Below, piece by piece: positions 7,824 through 17,237 of a stretch of 64,000 nucleotides of DNA. The notes beneath the pieces were generated by a model that saw only the letters and a list, made by a program, of their open reading frames with translations, ran no database searches and had not been told where the DNA came from. The stretch is from contig NZ_CP013480.3 of the NCBI RefSeq assembly GCF_001465545.3, forward strand, positions 1,426,001-1,490,000, in the 5' to 3' direction. Position 1 is the stretch's first letter. The number at the start of each line of letters is the position of its first letter. This DNA comes from Pandoraea norimbergensis. GTDB lineage: Bacteria; Pseudomonadota; Gammaproteobacteria; Burkholderiales; Burkholderiaceae. The position numbers and the translations under genes were made by a program.

Positions 7824-9101
7824 ATGAAGCTTTTCAGAGCGACGAGAGTCGTGCTGGTGATGCTATGCGTCATGTATTTCATCACCTACCTAGATCGCGT
7901 CAACGTCAGCACCGCTGCTGCCGGCTTCGGTAAGGAATTCAATCTCAACAAGACCGAAATCGGTCTGGTCTTTTCGGCCTTCGCCTATCCCTACCTTGTC
8001 TTCCAGATCATCGGCGGCTGGGTGAGCGATCGCTTCGGCGCCAAGCGCACGTTGCTCGTGTGCGGTGCGTTGTGGGCCGTCGCGACCATTCTCACCGGCA
8101 TGGCGGGCGGTCTCGTCACGCTGTTGCTCGCGCGTTTGTTGCTGGGCTTGGGCGAAGGGGCAACGTTCCCGGCGGCCACGTCGGCCATGTCGCGCTGGAT
8201 TCCCAAGGAAAAGCGCGGCTTCGCGCAGGGCATCACGCACGCCGCCTCGCGTATCGGTAATGCGGTGGCACCGGCGCTCGTCGTGGCGATCATGGCCACG
8301 CATGGCTGGCGCGAGTCGTTCTATCTGTGCGGTATCGTGAGCCTGGTGTGGGTGGTGGTGTGGGGCTTCACGTTCACGGAGCGTCCGCAAGATCATCCGC
8401 GCATCACGACCGAAGAGCTTGCCACGTTGCCGGCACTGAAGGCCAAGAGCCCGTCGGTGCCCTGGGGGCCGCTGTTCAAGCGCATGGCACCGGTCACGAT
8501 CGTGTACTTCTGCTACGGGTGGACGCTGTGGCTCTTCCTGTCGTGGATTCCGCAATACTTCCTGCATAGCTACGACCTCGATCTGAAGAAGTCGGCGCTG
8601 TTTGCGTCCAGCGTGTTCTTTGCCGGGGTGATCGGCGATACGCTCGGCGGCATCGTGACCGACAAGCTCTACGAGCGCACCGGCAGCCTCAAGAAGGCGC
8701 GTAGCTGGATGGTATCGGTGTGCATGCTGCTCACGCTGATTTCGCTGGTGCCGATGATGTTCACGCACCACCTGTATGTGTCGATGGCCTGCCTCGCATT
8801 CGGCTTCTTCTTTGCCGAAATGACGATCGGTCCGATGTGGGCGATTCCGATGGATATCGCGCCGGAATACTCGGGCACGGCCAGCGGCATGATGAACACG
8901 GGCTCGGCGCTCGCGGCCATCCTCTCGCCGGTGATCTCGGGGTATCTGATCGACCGCACGGGCAATTGGGAACTGCCGTTCCTCGGCAGCATGATCCTGA
9001 TGGGAGTCGGCGTGATCCTCGCCTTCCGCATGCAGCCCGAGAGCAAGTTCTCGAGCGCCGGTGAAGCCAAGGGCGCGAGTGCCACGCGCCAGCCGGCATA
9101 A
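7824..9101 (+). CDS. MFS transporter (anion:cation symporter type)
   Basis: Inner-membrane carrier of 425 residues with about 12 hydrophobic segments. The N-terminal YFITYLDRVNVSTAA resembles the ACS/phthalate-permease subgroup, and GWVSDRFGAKRTL is the MFS loop 2-3 signature. This subgroup imports organic anions such as hexuronates, glucarate and tartrate. CAGGAGAC gives a good ribosome binding site. Placed between the aminotransferase and the hydroxyacid oxidase, it probably imports the substrate of the operon (inference). Confidence 0.88.
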   Translation: MKLFRATRVVLVMLCVMYFITYLDRVNVSTAAAGFGKEFNLNKTEIGLVFSAFAYPYLVFQIIGGWVSDRFGAKRTLLVCGALWAVATILTGMAGGLVTLLLARLLLGLGEGATFPAATSAMSRWIPKEKRGFAQGITHAASRIGNAVAPALVVAIMATHGWRESFYLCGIVSLVWVVVWGFTFTERPQDHPRITTEELATLPALKAKSPSVPWGPLFKRMAPVTIVYFCYGWTLWLFLSWIPQYFLHSYDLDLKKSALFASSVFFAGVIGDTLGGIVTDKLYERTGSLKKARSWMVSVCMLLTLISLVPMMFTHHLYVSMACLAFGFFFAEMTIGPMWAIPMDIAPEYSGTASGMMNTGSALAAILSPVISGYLIDRTGNWELPFLGSMILMGVGVILAFRMQPESKFSSAGEAKGASATRQPA

Positions 9102-9177
9102 GCCACATTCTCCTGCCGGGCGGGCATTGGCCCGCCCGTGCAGCGACGCCTCAGGCCAGCTCAACGCCAGCAACGTC

Positions 9178-12100
9178 ATGAATCCGCAATCGAAATCCTC
9201 TGCTTCCTCTGTGCTCCAGCCCGTGCATCTGATGCCGATGCAACGCGGCGGCGTGGCCCTGACCCCGTTGCAGGAACGACTGCGCCGCGAACTGCGCGGT
9301 GAAGTGCTGTTCGACCGCGCAAGCCGGGGCCGCTATGCCACCGACGCGTCGATCTATCAGATCTTCCCGATCGGTGTGGTGGTGCCGCGCGATCAGGACG
9401 ACCTGATCCGCGCCCTCGATATCGCGCGCGATCAGCACGTGCCGGTGCTCGCCCGCGGGGCGGGGACGAGTCAGTGCGGTCAGACCATTGGCGAAGCGCT
9501 CGTCATCGACAACAGCAAATGGCTCAACCGCGTGGTGGCGTTCGATGCCGATGCGCGCACGGTGACGGTCGAGCCCGGCATCGTGCTCGATCATCTGAAC
9601 GCGTGGCTCAAGCCGCACGGCCTGTGGTTTCCGGTGGATGTGTCCACCGCCGCGCAATGCACGATCGGTGGCATGACCGGCAACAACTCGTGCGGTTCGC
9701 GCTCCATCGAGTACGGCAACATGGTGCACAACGTGCTTGCCATCGATGCGGTGCTGGCCGATGGTGCGCAACTGCATTTCGGCTCGCTGCATACGCCGCC
9801 GACGGATGCACGCACGCAAGCGATTCTGGCCGGTGTGCACGAGATTGCCGTGCGCGAGCAAGCAGAACTGCGTGAGCGTGTGCCGCGCGTGCTGCGCCGC
9901 GTGGCGGGCTACAACCTCGATCTGTTCGACTGTCTGAATCCGCGCGCTTATACCGATGACGGCGTGGCGAACTTGTCGCACTTGCTGGTCGGCTCGGAGG
10001 GCACGCTCGCGTATAGCCGTCAGATCACGCTGAAGCTCGTGCCGCTGCCGGTGCACAAGACGCTCGGCGTGGTGAATTTCCCCACGTTCTATCAGGCGAT
10101 GGATCTCACGCAGCACATCGTCAAGCTGGGGCCGGTTGCGGTCGAGCTGGTCGATCGCACGATGATCGATCTGGCGATGGACAACGCTGCGTTCCGGCCC
10201 GTGATCGAGAAGGCGCTGGTGGGCGATCCGCAGGCGATTTTGCTGGTGGAGTTCGCGGGCGACGACGCGGCGGTACTGCGCGCAAAGCTCGACGATCTCT
10301 CCACCTTGCTGGGCGATCTCGGCTTGCCCGACAGCGTGGTGAACATGCCCGAGGCCGGGCCGCAGAAGGCGCTGTGGGAAGTGCGCAAGGCCGGGTTGAA
10401 CATCATGATGAGCATGAAGGGCGACGGCAAGCCGGTGTCCTTCATCGAAGACTGCGCCGTGCCGCTCGAACATCTGGCGGAGTACACGCGGCGTCTGACC
10501 GAAGTGTTCCATCGTCACGACACGGAAGGCACGTGGTATGCCCACGCGAGTGTGGGCACGCTGCACGTGCGTCCGATTCTCGACATGCGTCGCGACGGTG
10601 CGCACAAGATGCGCGCGATTGCCGAGGAAGCGGCGGCGCTGGTGCGTGAGTACAAGGGCGCTTATTCCGGCGAGCATGGCGATGGCCTGTGCCGCGGCGA
10701 ATGGGTGGCCTGGCAGTACGGGCCGCGCATCAATGCGGCGTTTGGCGAGATCAAGCAGTTGTTCGACCCGGAGAATCGCTTCAACCCGGACAAGATGGTG
10801 CGCCCGCCGAAGATGGATTCGCGCGAGCTGTTCCGCTTCGCCCCGGGATATGCGGCCAAGCCGCTGACGCCCGCGCTCGACTGGAGCGCGTGGAACGTGA
10901 AGCGCGAAGCGCTCACGGGCGAGCAGACGGCGCCCGGCACCGGCAGCGACGCCTCGAACGGTCTCGCATCGGCCGTGGAAATGTGCAACAACAACGGCCA
11001 CTGCCGCAAATTCGACGCGGGCACGATGTGCCCGAGCTATCGCGTCACGCGCGATGAGCAGCACGTCACGCGAGGGCGTGCCAATACGTTGCGCCTCGCA
11101 GTATCGGGGCAGTTGGGCGAGGACGGGCTGGCCAGCGATGACGTCAAGGAGGCGCTCGATCTGTGCGTGTCGTGCAAGGGCTGCAAGCGCGATTGCCCCA
11201 CGGGGATCGACATGGCGCGCTTCAAGATCGAAGCCCGTCATGCACGGGCGAAGCGCCACGGAGTGTCGTTGCGCGACAAGATGATTGCGTATCTGCCGCG
11301 CTATGCGCCGTGGGTCAGCCGCGTCGGTGGCCTGCTCGATGCCGCACAGCGCCTGCCGGGCGGGAATGCCGCTAAGCGCTGGCTGGGGCTCGCGCTGGAG
11401 CGTTCGGTGCCGGCGTTGCGGCGGTCGTTCCTCGATGGGCAGGCACCGCTCGCGCATCTTGCGAATGGGCGTCAGGCCGCGCCCGGCGAGCGTGAAGTGT
11501 TGCTCTTCGTCGATACGTTCAACAACTACATGGAACCCGAGAACGCGCTGGCGGCGAAGCAAGTGCTCGAAGCGGCGGGGTATACGGTGCACGTGAACCG
11601 GCGTGACGGTGAGCGGCCGCTGTGTTGCGGACGCACTTTTTTGGCAGCCGGACTTGTGGATGAGGCGAAATCCGAAGCGCGCCGGTTGCTCGATGCGGTG
11701 CTGCCGTATGTCGAACGTGGCGTGCCGATCGTGGGACTGGAGCCGTCGTGTCTGCTGTCGCTGCGCGATGAAGTGCTCGGCTACGGCTTTGGCGACACCG
11801 CACGCAAGGTGGCAGACAACGCGTTCCTCTTTGAGGAATTTCTGGTTCGCGAGCACAAGGCAGGCCGTTTTTCAGTGAACTGGCAAGCGTTGCCCGATGA
11901 CGTGGGCGAGGCGCTCGTGCACGGTCATTGCCATCAGAAGGCGTTTGACGCGTTCTCGCCGGTGACGGCGGTGCTTGGTTGGCTGCCGGGGCTGAAGGTA
12001 TCATCGATCGAGTCGTCATGCTGCGGCATGGCGGGCAGTTTCGGTTACGAGGCCGAGCACTACGACACCTCGCGCGCGATGGCCGAATTGTCTTTGTTGC

Positions 12101-12246
12101 CAGCCGTCCGGCAACGTAACGCCAATGCCATCGTCGTGGCCGACGGCACCAGTTGCCGTCATCAGATTCACGATGGTGCACACACGCAGGCGCTCCACGT
12201 GGCGCGCGTGCTGGCGAAGGCGCTGCCCGCATCGCTGTCCGCGTAA
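9178..12246 (+). CDS. FAD- and Fe-S-containing D-2-hydroxyacid dehydrogenase, YdiJ type
   Basis: Large oxidoreductase of about 1022 residues, the length of E. coli YdiJ (D-2-hydroxyglutarate dehydrogenase). Domain order: FAD_binding_4 (about 60-240, with CTIGGMTGNNSCG at 161-173), FAD-oxidase C-terminal domain (to about 560), an Fe-S module with CNNNGHC at 603 onward and CVSCKGCKRDCPTG from 663, and a C-terminal cysteine-rich CCG domain with HGHCHQK and SSCCGMAG. It should oxidise a D-2-hydroxy acid (glycolate, D-lactate, D-2-hydroxyglutarate or similar) and pass electrons to quinone. The frame is open upstream into the MFS gene; I start at MNPQSKSS. No strong ribosome binding site is seen. 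Confidence 0.88.
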   Translation: MNPQSKSSASSVLQPVHLMPMQRGGVALTPLQERLRRELRGEVLFDRASRGRYATDASIYQIFPIGVVVPRDQDDLIRALDIARDQHVPVLARGAGTSQCGQTIGEALVIDNSKWLNRVVAFDADARTVTVEPGIVLDHLNAWLKPHGLWFPVDVSTAAQCTIGGMTGNNSCGSRSIEYGNMVHNVLAIDAVLADGAQLHFGSLHTPPTDARTQAILAGVHEIAVREQAELRERVPRVLRRVAGYNLDLFDCLNPRAYTDDGVANLSHLLVGSEGTLAYSRQITLKLVPLPVHKTLGVVNFPTFYQAMDLTQHIVKLGPVAVELVDRTMIDLAMDNAAFRPVIEKALVGDPQAILLVEFAGDDAAVLRAKLDDLSTLLGDLGLPDSVVNMPEAGPQKALWEVRKAGLNIMMSMKGDGKPVSFIEDCAVPLEHLAEYTRRLTEVFHRHDTEGTWYAHASVGTLHVRPILDMRRDGAHKMRAIAEEAAALVREYKGAYSGEHGDGLCRGEWVAWQYGPRINAAFGEIKQLFDPENRFNPDKMVRPPKMDSRELFRFAPGYAAKPLTPALDWSAWNVKREALTGEQTAPGTGSDASNGLASAVEMCNNNGHCRKFDAGTMCPSYRVTRDEQHVTRGRANTLRLAVSGQLGEDGLASDDVKEALDLCVSCKGCKRDCPTGIDMARFKIEARHARAKRHGVSLRDKMIAYLPRYAPWVSRVGGLLDAAQRLPGGNAAKRWLGLALERSVPALRRSFLDGQAPLAHLANGRQAAPGEREVLLFVDTFNNYMEPENALAAKQVLEAAGYTVHVNRRDGERPLCCGRTFLAAGLVDEAKSEARRLLDAVLPYVERGVPIVGLEPSCLLSLRDEVLGYGFGDTARKVADNAFLFEEFLVREHKAGRFSVNWQALPDDVGEALVHGHCHQKAFDAFSPVTAVLGWLPGLKVSSIESSCCGMAGSFGYEAEHYDTSRAMAELSLLPAVRQRNANAIVVADGTSCRHQIHDGAHTQALHVARVLAKALPASLSA

Positions 12247-12276
12247 TTTGCCGCGCGCTTCCGTCAAAGGATTGTC

Positions 12277-13482
12277 ATGCCTGATTCGGTCAACGCTGTT
12301 TCGACGTCTGCTTCTGTAGTGTCTTCCGCTGTGCCGCCGGCAGTCGGCGGCATTGCCGTACCGCCCGTGGCGAAAGTGGGCGACGCGCTCGCCCAGATCG
12401 CCACGCCTTCGCTGGTACTCGATCTCGACGCCTTCGACGCCAACATCGAACGTATGGCGAGCGCGGCCGCTGCCCGAGGCGTGGCGGTGCGCCCGCACGC
12501 TAAGGCGCACAAGTCGACGAGCATTGCCCGTGCACAAATGGCGGCCGGCGCTGTCGGCGTTTGCTGCCAGAAGGTCACCGAGGCTATTCCGTTCGTCAAT
12601 GCAGGCATCGGCAATATCCACATCAGTAACGAGTTCGTTGGCGAAGCGCGCGTCGCACTGGCTGTCGCGATGGCCGCACGCGTGACGCTGTCGGTTTGCG
12701 TGGACGATGTGCGTCAGGTCGCACCACTCGGCATGGCGGCCAAGCGTGCGGGCGTGCGCATCGCCGTGTTGCCCGAAGTCGACGTGGGGCAGGGACGTTG
12801 CGGGGTGGATTCGACGGACGCCGTGGCGGAACTGGTCGATGCCATCGATCACTACGAAGGGTTGCGCTTCGGCGGTTTGCAGGCTTACCACGGTAGCGCA
12901 CAGCACATCGCCAGTTGGGATCTGCGGCGCGACACGGCGCGGCAAGCGGCAGACAAGGCCGCTGCGTATGTCCGCTTTCTCGAAGCGCGTGGTATCACTT
13001 GTCCGGTCGTGACGGGCGGTGGCACCGGCACGGCGGAGTTCGATATCGAAAGCGGTGTATACACCGAGATTCAGCCGGGCTCGTACGCGTTTCTCGACGG
13101 GCACTACGGCTCGCTCGAATGGCGCGACGACTGGCGCTTCCGGCATGGGTTGTTCCTCGCGTCGACGGTAATGAGCACCGCGCGTCCGGGCGTGATAGTG
13201 TGCGATGCAGGACTCAAAAGCGTGGCGACCGATTCGGGCTTGCCGCGATTCTGGTTGTCGCAGCAGGCGGGCAAGCCGCATTACCGTACGGCCTCCGACG
13301 AACATGGCGTGCTTGAGCTGGCGTCGGCAACCGAAGACAGTATGCCGTGGCTTGGTGAGACGATTCTGCTGGTGCCGGGGCACTGCGACCCAACGGTCAA
13401 TCTGTATGACCGGTATGTCGCGGTACGGCACGGACGTGTGGAAGCGCTTTGGGCAATCGAGGCGCGCGGGCTGAGCCAGTAA
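12277..13482 (+). CDS. DSD1-family PLP enzyme (D-threonine aldolase / hydroxyaspartate aldolase type)
   Basis: PLP enzyme of 401 residues with an alanine-racemase-like barrel. The PLP lysine is Lys76 in VRPHAKAHKS, and the C-terminal metal site His369-x-Asp371 in GHCDPT is the divalent-cation ligand pair of D-threonine aldolase. The family cleaves D-3-hydroxy amino acids to glycine plus an aldehyde; BhcC of the beta-hydroxyaspartate cycle and D-serine dehydratase are relatives. It starts 30 bases after the FAD/Fe-S gene with CAAAGGA as ribosome binding site, so it belongs to that operon. Residues 1-40 are a low-complexity extension. Confidence 0.82.
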   Translation: MPDSVNAVSTSASVVSSAVPPAVGGIAVPPVAKVGDALAQIATPSLVLDLDAFDANIERMASAAAARGVAVRPHAKAHKSTSIARAQMAAGAVGVCCQKVTEAIPFVNAGIGNIHISNEFVGEARVALAVAMAARVTLSVCVDDVRQVAPLGMAAKRAGVRIAVLPEVDVGQGRCGVDSTDAVAELVDAIDHYEGLRFGGLQAYHGSAQHIASWDLRRDTARQAADKAAAYVRFLEARGITCPVVTGGGTGTAEFDIESGVYTEIQPGSYAFLDGHYGSLEWRDDWRFRHGLFLASTVMSTARPGVIVCDAGLKSVATDSGLPRFWLSQQAGKPHYRTASDEHGVLELASATEDSMPWLGETILLVPGHCDPTVNLYDRYVAVRHGRVEALWAIEARGLSQ

Positions 13483-13528
13483 AGGCTCGGATGTTGTCGA
13501 AATTCTCCAAAAAATTTGGAGAGGGGGC

Positions 13529-13557
13529 TTCACAACTTCAAAAAGCTGCGCTATAGT
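13529..13557 (+). promoter_or_regulatory. Sigma-70 promoter of the tRNA operon
   Basis: TTCACA at 13529-13534 and TATAGT at 13552-13557 are separated by 17 bases, a near-consensus sigma-70 promoter. The tRNA-Ala gene begins 19 bases after the -10 box. Just upstream, TCTCCAAA and TTTGGAGA (13504-13522) form an 8-base hairpin that may end the preceding operon. Confidence 0.65.
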
Positions 13558-13575
13558 CTCACTTCTTCGCCGCAC

Positions 13576-13651
<76 letters not shown>

Positions 13652-13666
13652 AACGGAAGACTTTAA

Positions 13667-13742
13667 GTCCCCTTCGTCTAGAGGCCTAGGACATCACCCT
13701 TTCACGGTGAGTACAGGGGTTCGAATCCCCTAGGGGACGCCA
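13667..13742 (+). tRNA. tRNA-Glu (anticodon TTC)
   Basis: A complete 76-base cloverleaf with encoded CCA, 15 bases after tRNA-Ala. The acceptor GTCCCCT pairs with AGGGGAC, the anticodon stem TCACC/GGTGA flanks CTTTCAC with anticodon TTC, and the T-arm is GGGGTTCGAATCCCC. Shares the upstream promoter and downstream terminator. Confidence 0.97.
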
Positions 13743-13803
13743 GATTCATCGGCGTGACACTCGGTTAGCTCCGGTTGCACGTCAGATAATCGGTTGTCGG
13801 CAA

Positions 13804-13840
13804 ACGCGCTTGGCTTCATCGCCAAGCGCGTTTTGTTTTT
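13804..13840 (+). terminator. Rho-independent terminator of the tRNA operon
   Basis: ACGCGCTTGGC (13804-13814) and GCCAAGCGCGT (13821-13831) form a perfect 11-base stem with a 6-base loop. TTTTGTTTTTT follows immediately. Confidence 0.92.
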
Positions 13841-13860
13841 TGTGCCGCAGAAATTCACCT

Positions 13861-14157
13861 TCAGCGCACCGGCGTACTCGCCATCTTCCCTACGACGGTC
13901 TTCCACGGCCGCACGCGCCACGATTTCACCAGCCCGTTGCGCACATACGGATCGGCATTGGCAAACGCCTCGGCCGACGCCGCGCTTTCGCCCTCGAACA
14001 GCAATGCCGCCGTATCGACGGGATCTTCCAGTGCACCCGCCAGCAACAAATCACCCCGATCTACCGCTTGCCATGCGAGCGCCAGATGCGCGTCGCGATA
14101 TTCGGCGCGCCGGTCGAGATAGTCGTCGACGAGTTCGTAAGTCAGCAGGTAATGCAT
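13861..14157 (-). CDS. YciI family protein
   Basis: Small protein of 98 residues of the YciI-like dimeric alpha-beta barrel family. The N-terminal MHYLLTYELVDDYLDRR and the central DRGDLLLAGALEDP fit, as do Asp-Pro and Tyr in ADPYVRNGL. Relatives are small enzymes or ligand-binding proteins (some are 5-chloro-hydroxyhydroquinone dehydrochlorinases); no role can be assigned here. GGAGA precedes the ATG. Convergent with the tRNA operon terminator. Confidence 0.85.
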   Translation of the reverse strand: MHYLLTYELVDDYLDRRAEYRDAHLALAWQAVDRGDLLLAGALEDPVDTAALLFEGESAASAEAFANADPYVRNGLVKSWRVRPWKTVVGKMASTPVR

Positions 14158-14260
14158 GAGCGTGTCTCCGTGTTGGGGTTCGTTGTGAAATTCGTGTCGG
14201 GATGCGCGGTGGCAAGGTGACGCGTGGGTGCCGTGCGCCGTTCAGCGCATCAGCGGTGGA

Positions 14261-15037
14261 TCAACGATAGAACGCCGACGGCGGCACGCCGAAGTGCCGC
14301 TTGAACATCGCGGCAAACGCGCTTTGACTAGCATAGCCGTGATCGAGCGCGACGTTGACGATCTTCTCGCCATGCGCGAGCGCTTCGAGCGCCTGTAGCA
14401 ATCGTGCCTGCTGCCGCCACCGGCCGAACGTGATTCCCGTTTCCGCCGCAAATCGCCGCTGGAAGGTCTTGGCCGACAGGCTGACTTCGCGCGCCCAATC
14501 GTCGAGTGTGGCGGCATCGGCCGGTGTCTGCACCAGCCGGTCGCACACGCGGGCGAGCCGTGCGTCACGTGGCCACGGCAGATAGAGCGGCAGCACGGGC
14601 AGGGCGGTCAACTCGTCGAGCAACAGCCGCATGAGCCGGGCGTCGCGCGAGTCCGGGGCGTAGTCGAGCGGAATGGCGATGGCGGCGAGTATCAATTCGC
14701 GCACGAGCGGTGAGATGTCCACCACACAGCTCGCTTGCGGCAGCTTGGCGGCATCGGGTTCGACGAATACCGTGCGCATCTTAACGTTGCCGCTCATCTG
14801 CACCGTGTGTTCCAGCCCGGCGGCCAGCCACACGCCGCGTGTCGGCGGCACCACCCAGCGCCCGGACGGCGCCGCGACGATCATCACCCCTTCGATGGCA
14901 TAGAGCAGTTGCGCGCGCCGGTGCCGGTGCGACGCAATGAAGGTGTTATGGGGGTAATCGATCGCCATCGCGGCCATCGGCATGGGCGTGCGTTCGAAAC
15001 GAAGGTGATCGGTCGGCACCAGATCCGTCGGCGGCAT
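14261..15037 (-). CDS. AraC family transcriptional regulator with cupin sensor domain
   Basis: Regulator of 258 residues: an N-terminal cupin (HRHRRAQLLYAIEGVMIV near 38-55) and a C-terminal double helix-turn-helix (DDWAREVSLSAKTFQRRFAAETG and YASQSAFAAMFKRHFGVPP, in parts). Short AraC proteins of this form usually control an adjacent exporter. Divergent from the EamA gene 104 bases away, its likely target. Confidence 0.88.
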   Translation of the reverse strand: MPPTDLVPTDHLRFERTPMPMAAMAIDYPHNTFIASHRHRRAQLLYAIEGVMIVAAPSGRWVVPPTRGVWLAAGLEHTVQMSGNVKMRTVFVEPDAAKLPQASCVVDISPLVRELILAAIAIPLDYAPDSRDARLMRLLLDELTALPVLPLYLPWPRDARLARVCDRLVQTPADAATLDDWAREVSLSAKTFQRRFAAETGITFGRWRQQARLLQALEALAHGEKIVNVALDHGYASQSAFAAMFKRHFGVPPSAFYR

Positions 15038-15141
15038 GACGATGTCTTTTTTGAGATAGGTTTGGTTATTTTAGCGTGAGACACCCAAAAGGTTATCACC
15101 GACGATGGCCCTTCCTTTTTCTGACTTCTGTGGGAATCGTC

Positions 15142-16065
15142 ATGGGGTACATCCTGTATCCGTTGGGCGCCATGCTGTTGTGGGCCGGCAACGTCATCGT
15201 CTCGAAACTCTCTGCCAGCGCCATCGCGCCCTCGGCGATTACGTTCTATCGGCTAGTACTGGCCGTAGCGGTCCTGACACCGTTCGTCATTCGGCCGCTG
15301 ATGCGCAACTGGTCGCATGTGCGCCCGCAGTTGGCGAAGCTCGGTTTCCTCGGCTTTCTGAGTATGTCGTTCTATCAGAGCCTGTCGTATCTCGCGGCGC
15401 ACAGCACCACCGCGACGAACATGGCCATCGTGACGGCGCTCGCACCGCTGCTGACGTTGCTCTGGAGTGTGGCGCTGCTGCGCGAGCCGCCGACCCTCGG
15501 TATGCTCGTCGGCGGTCTGATGTCGCTCGCGGGGCTGGTGTACCTGATCGGGCGGGGCCATCCGGCCACGCTGCTCGACGGCGGTATTCACTTGGGCGAC
15601 GTGCTGATGCTGATCGCGTCGGCGTCGTACGGGCTGTACAGCGTGTTGCTGCGCCGCTGGCACGTCGCGTTGCCGTCGACACAGTCGGCGTATGTGCAGG
15701 CGTGCGCGGCATTGATCACGATGATTCCGATGGTCGCGCTGGTGCCCGCCGGTCAGGCGCAACTCAACGTGGCGACCGTGCCGCTGGTGCTGTATGCGGG
15801 GCTCGGCGCGTCGATTCTGTTGCCGATTCTGTGGATTCAGGGCATTCGCCATCTCGGCCCCAACCGTTGCAGCATGTTCATCAACGTGCTGCCGGTGATG
15901 ACGGCGGTGCTTGCCGTGCTGATGCTCGGTGAGCAATTACATACCTTCCATATTCTTGGCGGTGGCGTCGCGCTGGTGGGCGTGGCGATCGCGCAGCGCT
16001 GGAAGCGTCCGTTGCCGGGCTTCGGCGGGGACGATGCATCGGATTCGGATGAGGTGCCGGCATGA
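15142..16065 (+). CDS. EamA family (DMT superfamily) transporter
   Basis: Membrane protein of 307 residues with about ten hydrophobic segments and two EamA repeats (GAMLLWAGNVIVSKLSASAI at the start; SYGLYSVLLRRWH opening the second). The family exports amino acids and small metabolites. I start at MGYILYPLG; an upstream GTG/ATG frame adds 22 non-membrane residues. Its stop overlaps the next gene by ATGA, and it is divergent from the AraC regulator. Confidence 0.88.
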   Translation: MGYILYPLGAMLLWAGNVIVSKLSASAIAPSAITFYRLVLAVAVLTPFVIRPLMRNWSHVRPQLAKLGFLGFLSMSFYQSLSYLAAHSTTATNMAIVTALAPLLTLLWSVALLREPPTLGMLVGGLMSLAGLVYLIGRGHPATLLDGGIHLGDVLMLIASASYGLYSVLLRRWHVALPSTQSAYVQACAALITMIPMVALVPAGQAQLNVATVPLVLYAGLGASILLPILWIQGIRHLGPNRCSMFINVLPVMTAVLAVLMLGEQLHTFHILGGGVALVGVAIAQRWKRPLPGFGGDDASDSDEVPA

Positions 16066-17237
16066 CAAGCACAGCGTGGAAATCAACGGCACATCGGGAG
16101 CGAGGAACCACACCGGCTAACGGTCATGAGGCCGTGCCGGGACAGGGCGCGGGCGACCGCGCTTCGACGGACGCGCCGTTGTACAGCGGGCAGCAGGGGC
16201 CGGGGGGCACCTCGCCCGTGGCGCGGGCGTCGGCAGCGCAGGCATCGCCATCCATCAACTCAGGTACTACACCGGGCAGCGTACCCGGCAACGTCGGGGG
16301 CCAAGACGCCCTTGCGCCGCTCTGCGAACGACTGGATCGCCTCACGGCGCTGGTCGAACAGTGGCTGACCGGCGACAAGTCGCCGTCGGTCGACTGGCGC
16401 GCTTCGGTGGCCTTTCACTGGCGCGGGTCGCGCGGCGGGCAGGGAGGGCAAGGTGGCGCAAGGCTCGTGCCCGTCACCGATCCGCAACTGATTTCGTTCG
16501 ACGACTTGCGCAACGTGTCGCGTCAGCGCGAAGTCATCGAGCGCAATACGGCGCAGTTTGTTGCCGGGCATCCGGCCAACAACGTACTGCTCACGGGCGC
16601 GCGTGGCACGGGCAAGTCGTCGTTGGTCAAAGCGTGCCTGTACCAGTTCGCGCCGTTGGGGCTGCGGCTGGTGGAAGTGGACAAGGCCGATCTCGATGAT
16701 CTGCCGCACATCGTCGGCTTGCTGCGTGCGCGCCCCGAGCGCTTCGTGCTGTTCTGCGACGATTTGTCGTTCGAGCCGGGGGAGTCGAGCTACAAGGGGT
16801 TGAAGACGGCGCTCGATGGCTCGGTGTCTGGTGGTGCGGCGAACGTGCTGGTGTACGCAACATCGAATCGCCGGCATCTCGTGCCGGAGTCCGCCAGCGA
16901 CAATCTCGACACACACGCGGGCGCGAACGGCGAGCTGCATCCGGGCGACGCGGTAGAAGAGAAGATCTCGCTCTCGGAGCGCTTCGGTCTGTGGCTGACG
17001 TTCTACGGCTTCTCGCAAGACGAGTATCTCGCGGCCGTCGCCCTCTGGCTCGGGCATCAGGGCTTCGACGATGCGCAGATCGCCGAAGCACGGGAAGCCG
17101 CCTTGCAGTGGGCGCTCACCCGGGGCGCTCGCTCCGGGCGTATCGCCGCGCAGTTTGCCCGCGACTACGCGGGGCGGCGCTTCGCGGCGTCGCTGGACGC
17201 GGCTAAATCAGACGTCCCGCCCACGGCTACCCCGTAA
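16062..17237 (+). CDS. DUF815 family AAA-type ATP-binding protein
   Basis: Predicted ATPase of 391 residues. The first 85 residues are Gly/Ala/Ser/Pro-rich and probably disordered. The DUF815 core follows with PQLISFDDLRNVSRQREVIE, Walker A GARGTGKSS at 179-187, Walker B-like RFVLFCDDLSFE near 221-232 and the sensor-1-like YATSNRRHL. The function of the family is not established. ATGA overlap with the EamA gene implies translational coupling. The last 73 bases overlap the convergent VOC gene. Confidence 0.85.
   Translation: MTSTAWKSTAHRERGTTPANGHEAVPGQGAGDRASTDAPLYSGQQGPGGTSPVARASAAQASPSINSGTTPGSVPGNVGGQDALAPLCERLDRLTALVEQWLTGDKSPSVDWRASVAFHWRGSRGGQGGQGGARLVPVTDPQLISFDDLRNVSRQREVIERNTAQFVAGHPANNVLLTGARGTGKSSLVKACLYQFAPLGLRLVEVDKADLDDLPHIVGLLRARPERFVLFCDDLSFEPGESSYKGLKTALDGSVSGGAANVLVYATSNRRHLVPESASDNLDTHAGANGELHPGDAVEEKISLSERFGLWLTFYGFSQDEYLAAVALWLGHQGFDDAQIAEAREAALQWALTRGARSGRIAAQFARDYAGRRFAASLDAAKSDVPPTATP

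Noticed and set aside
9151..11856. A 901-residue minus-strand frame
   Set aside because: It is the antisense of the FAD/Fe-S dehydrogenase, which has all expected motifs. His/Arg-rich composition is typical of shadow frames.
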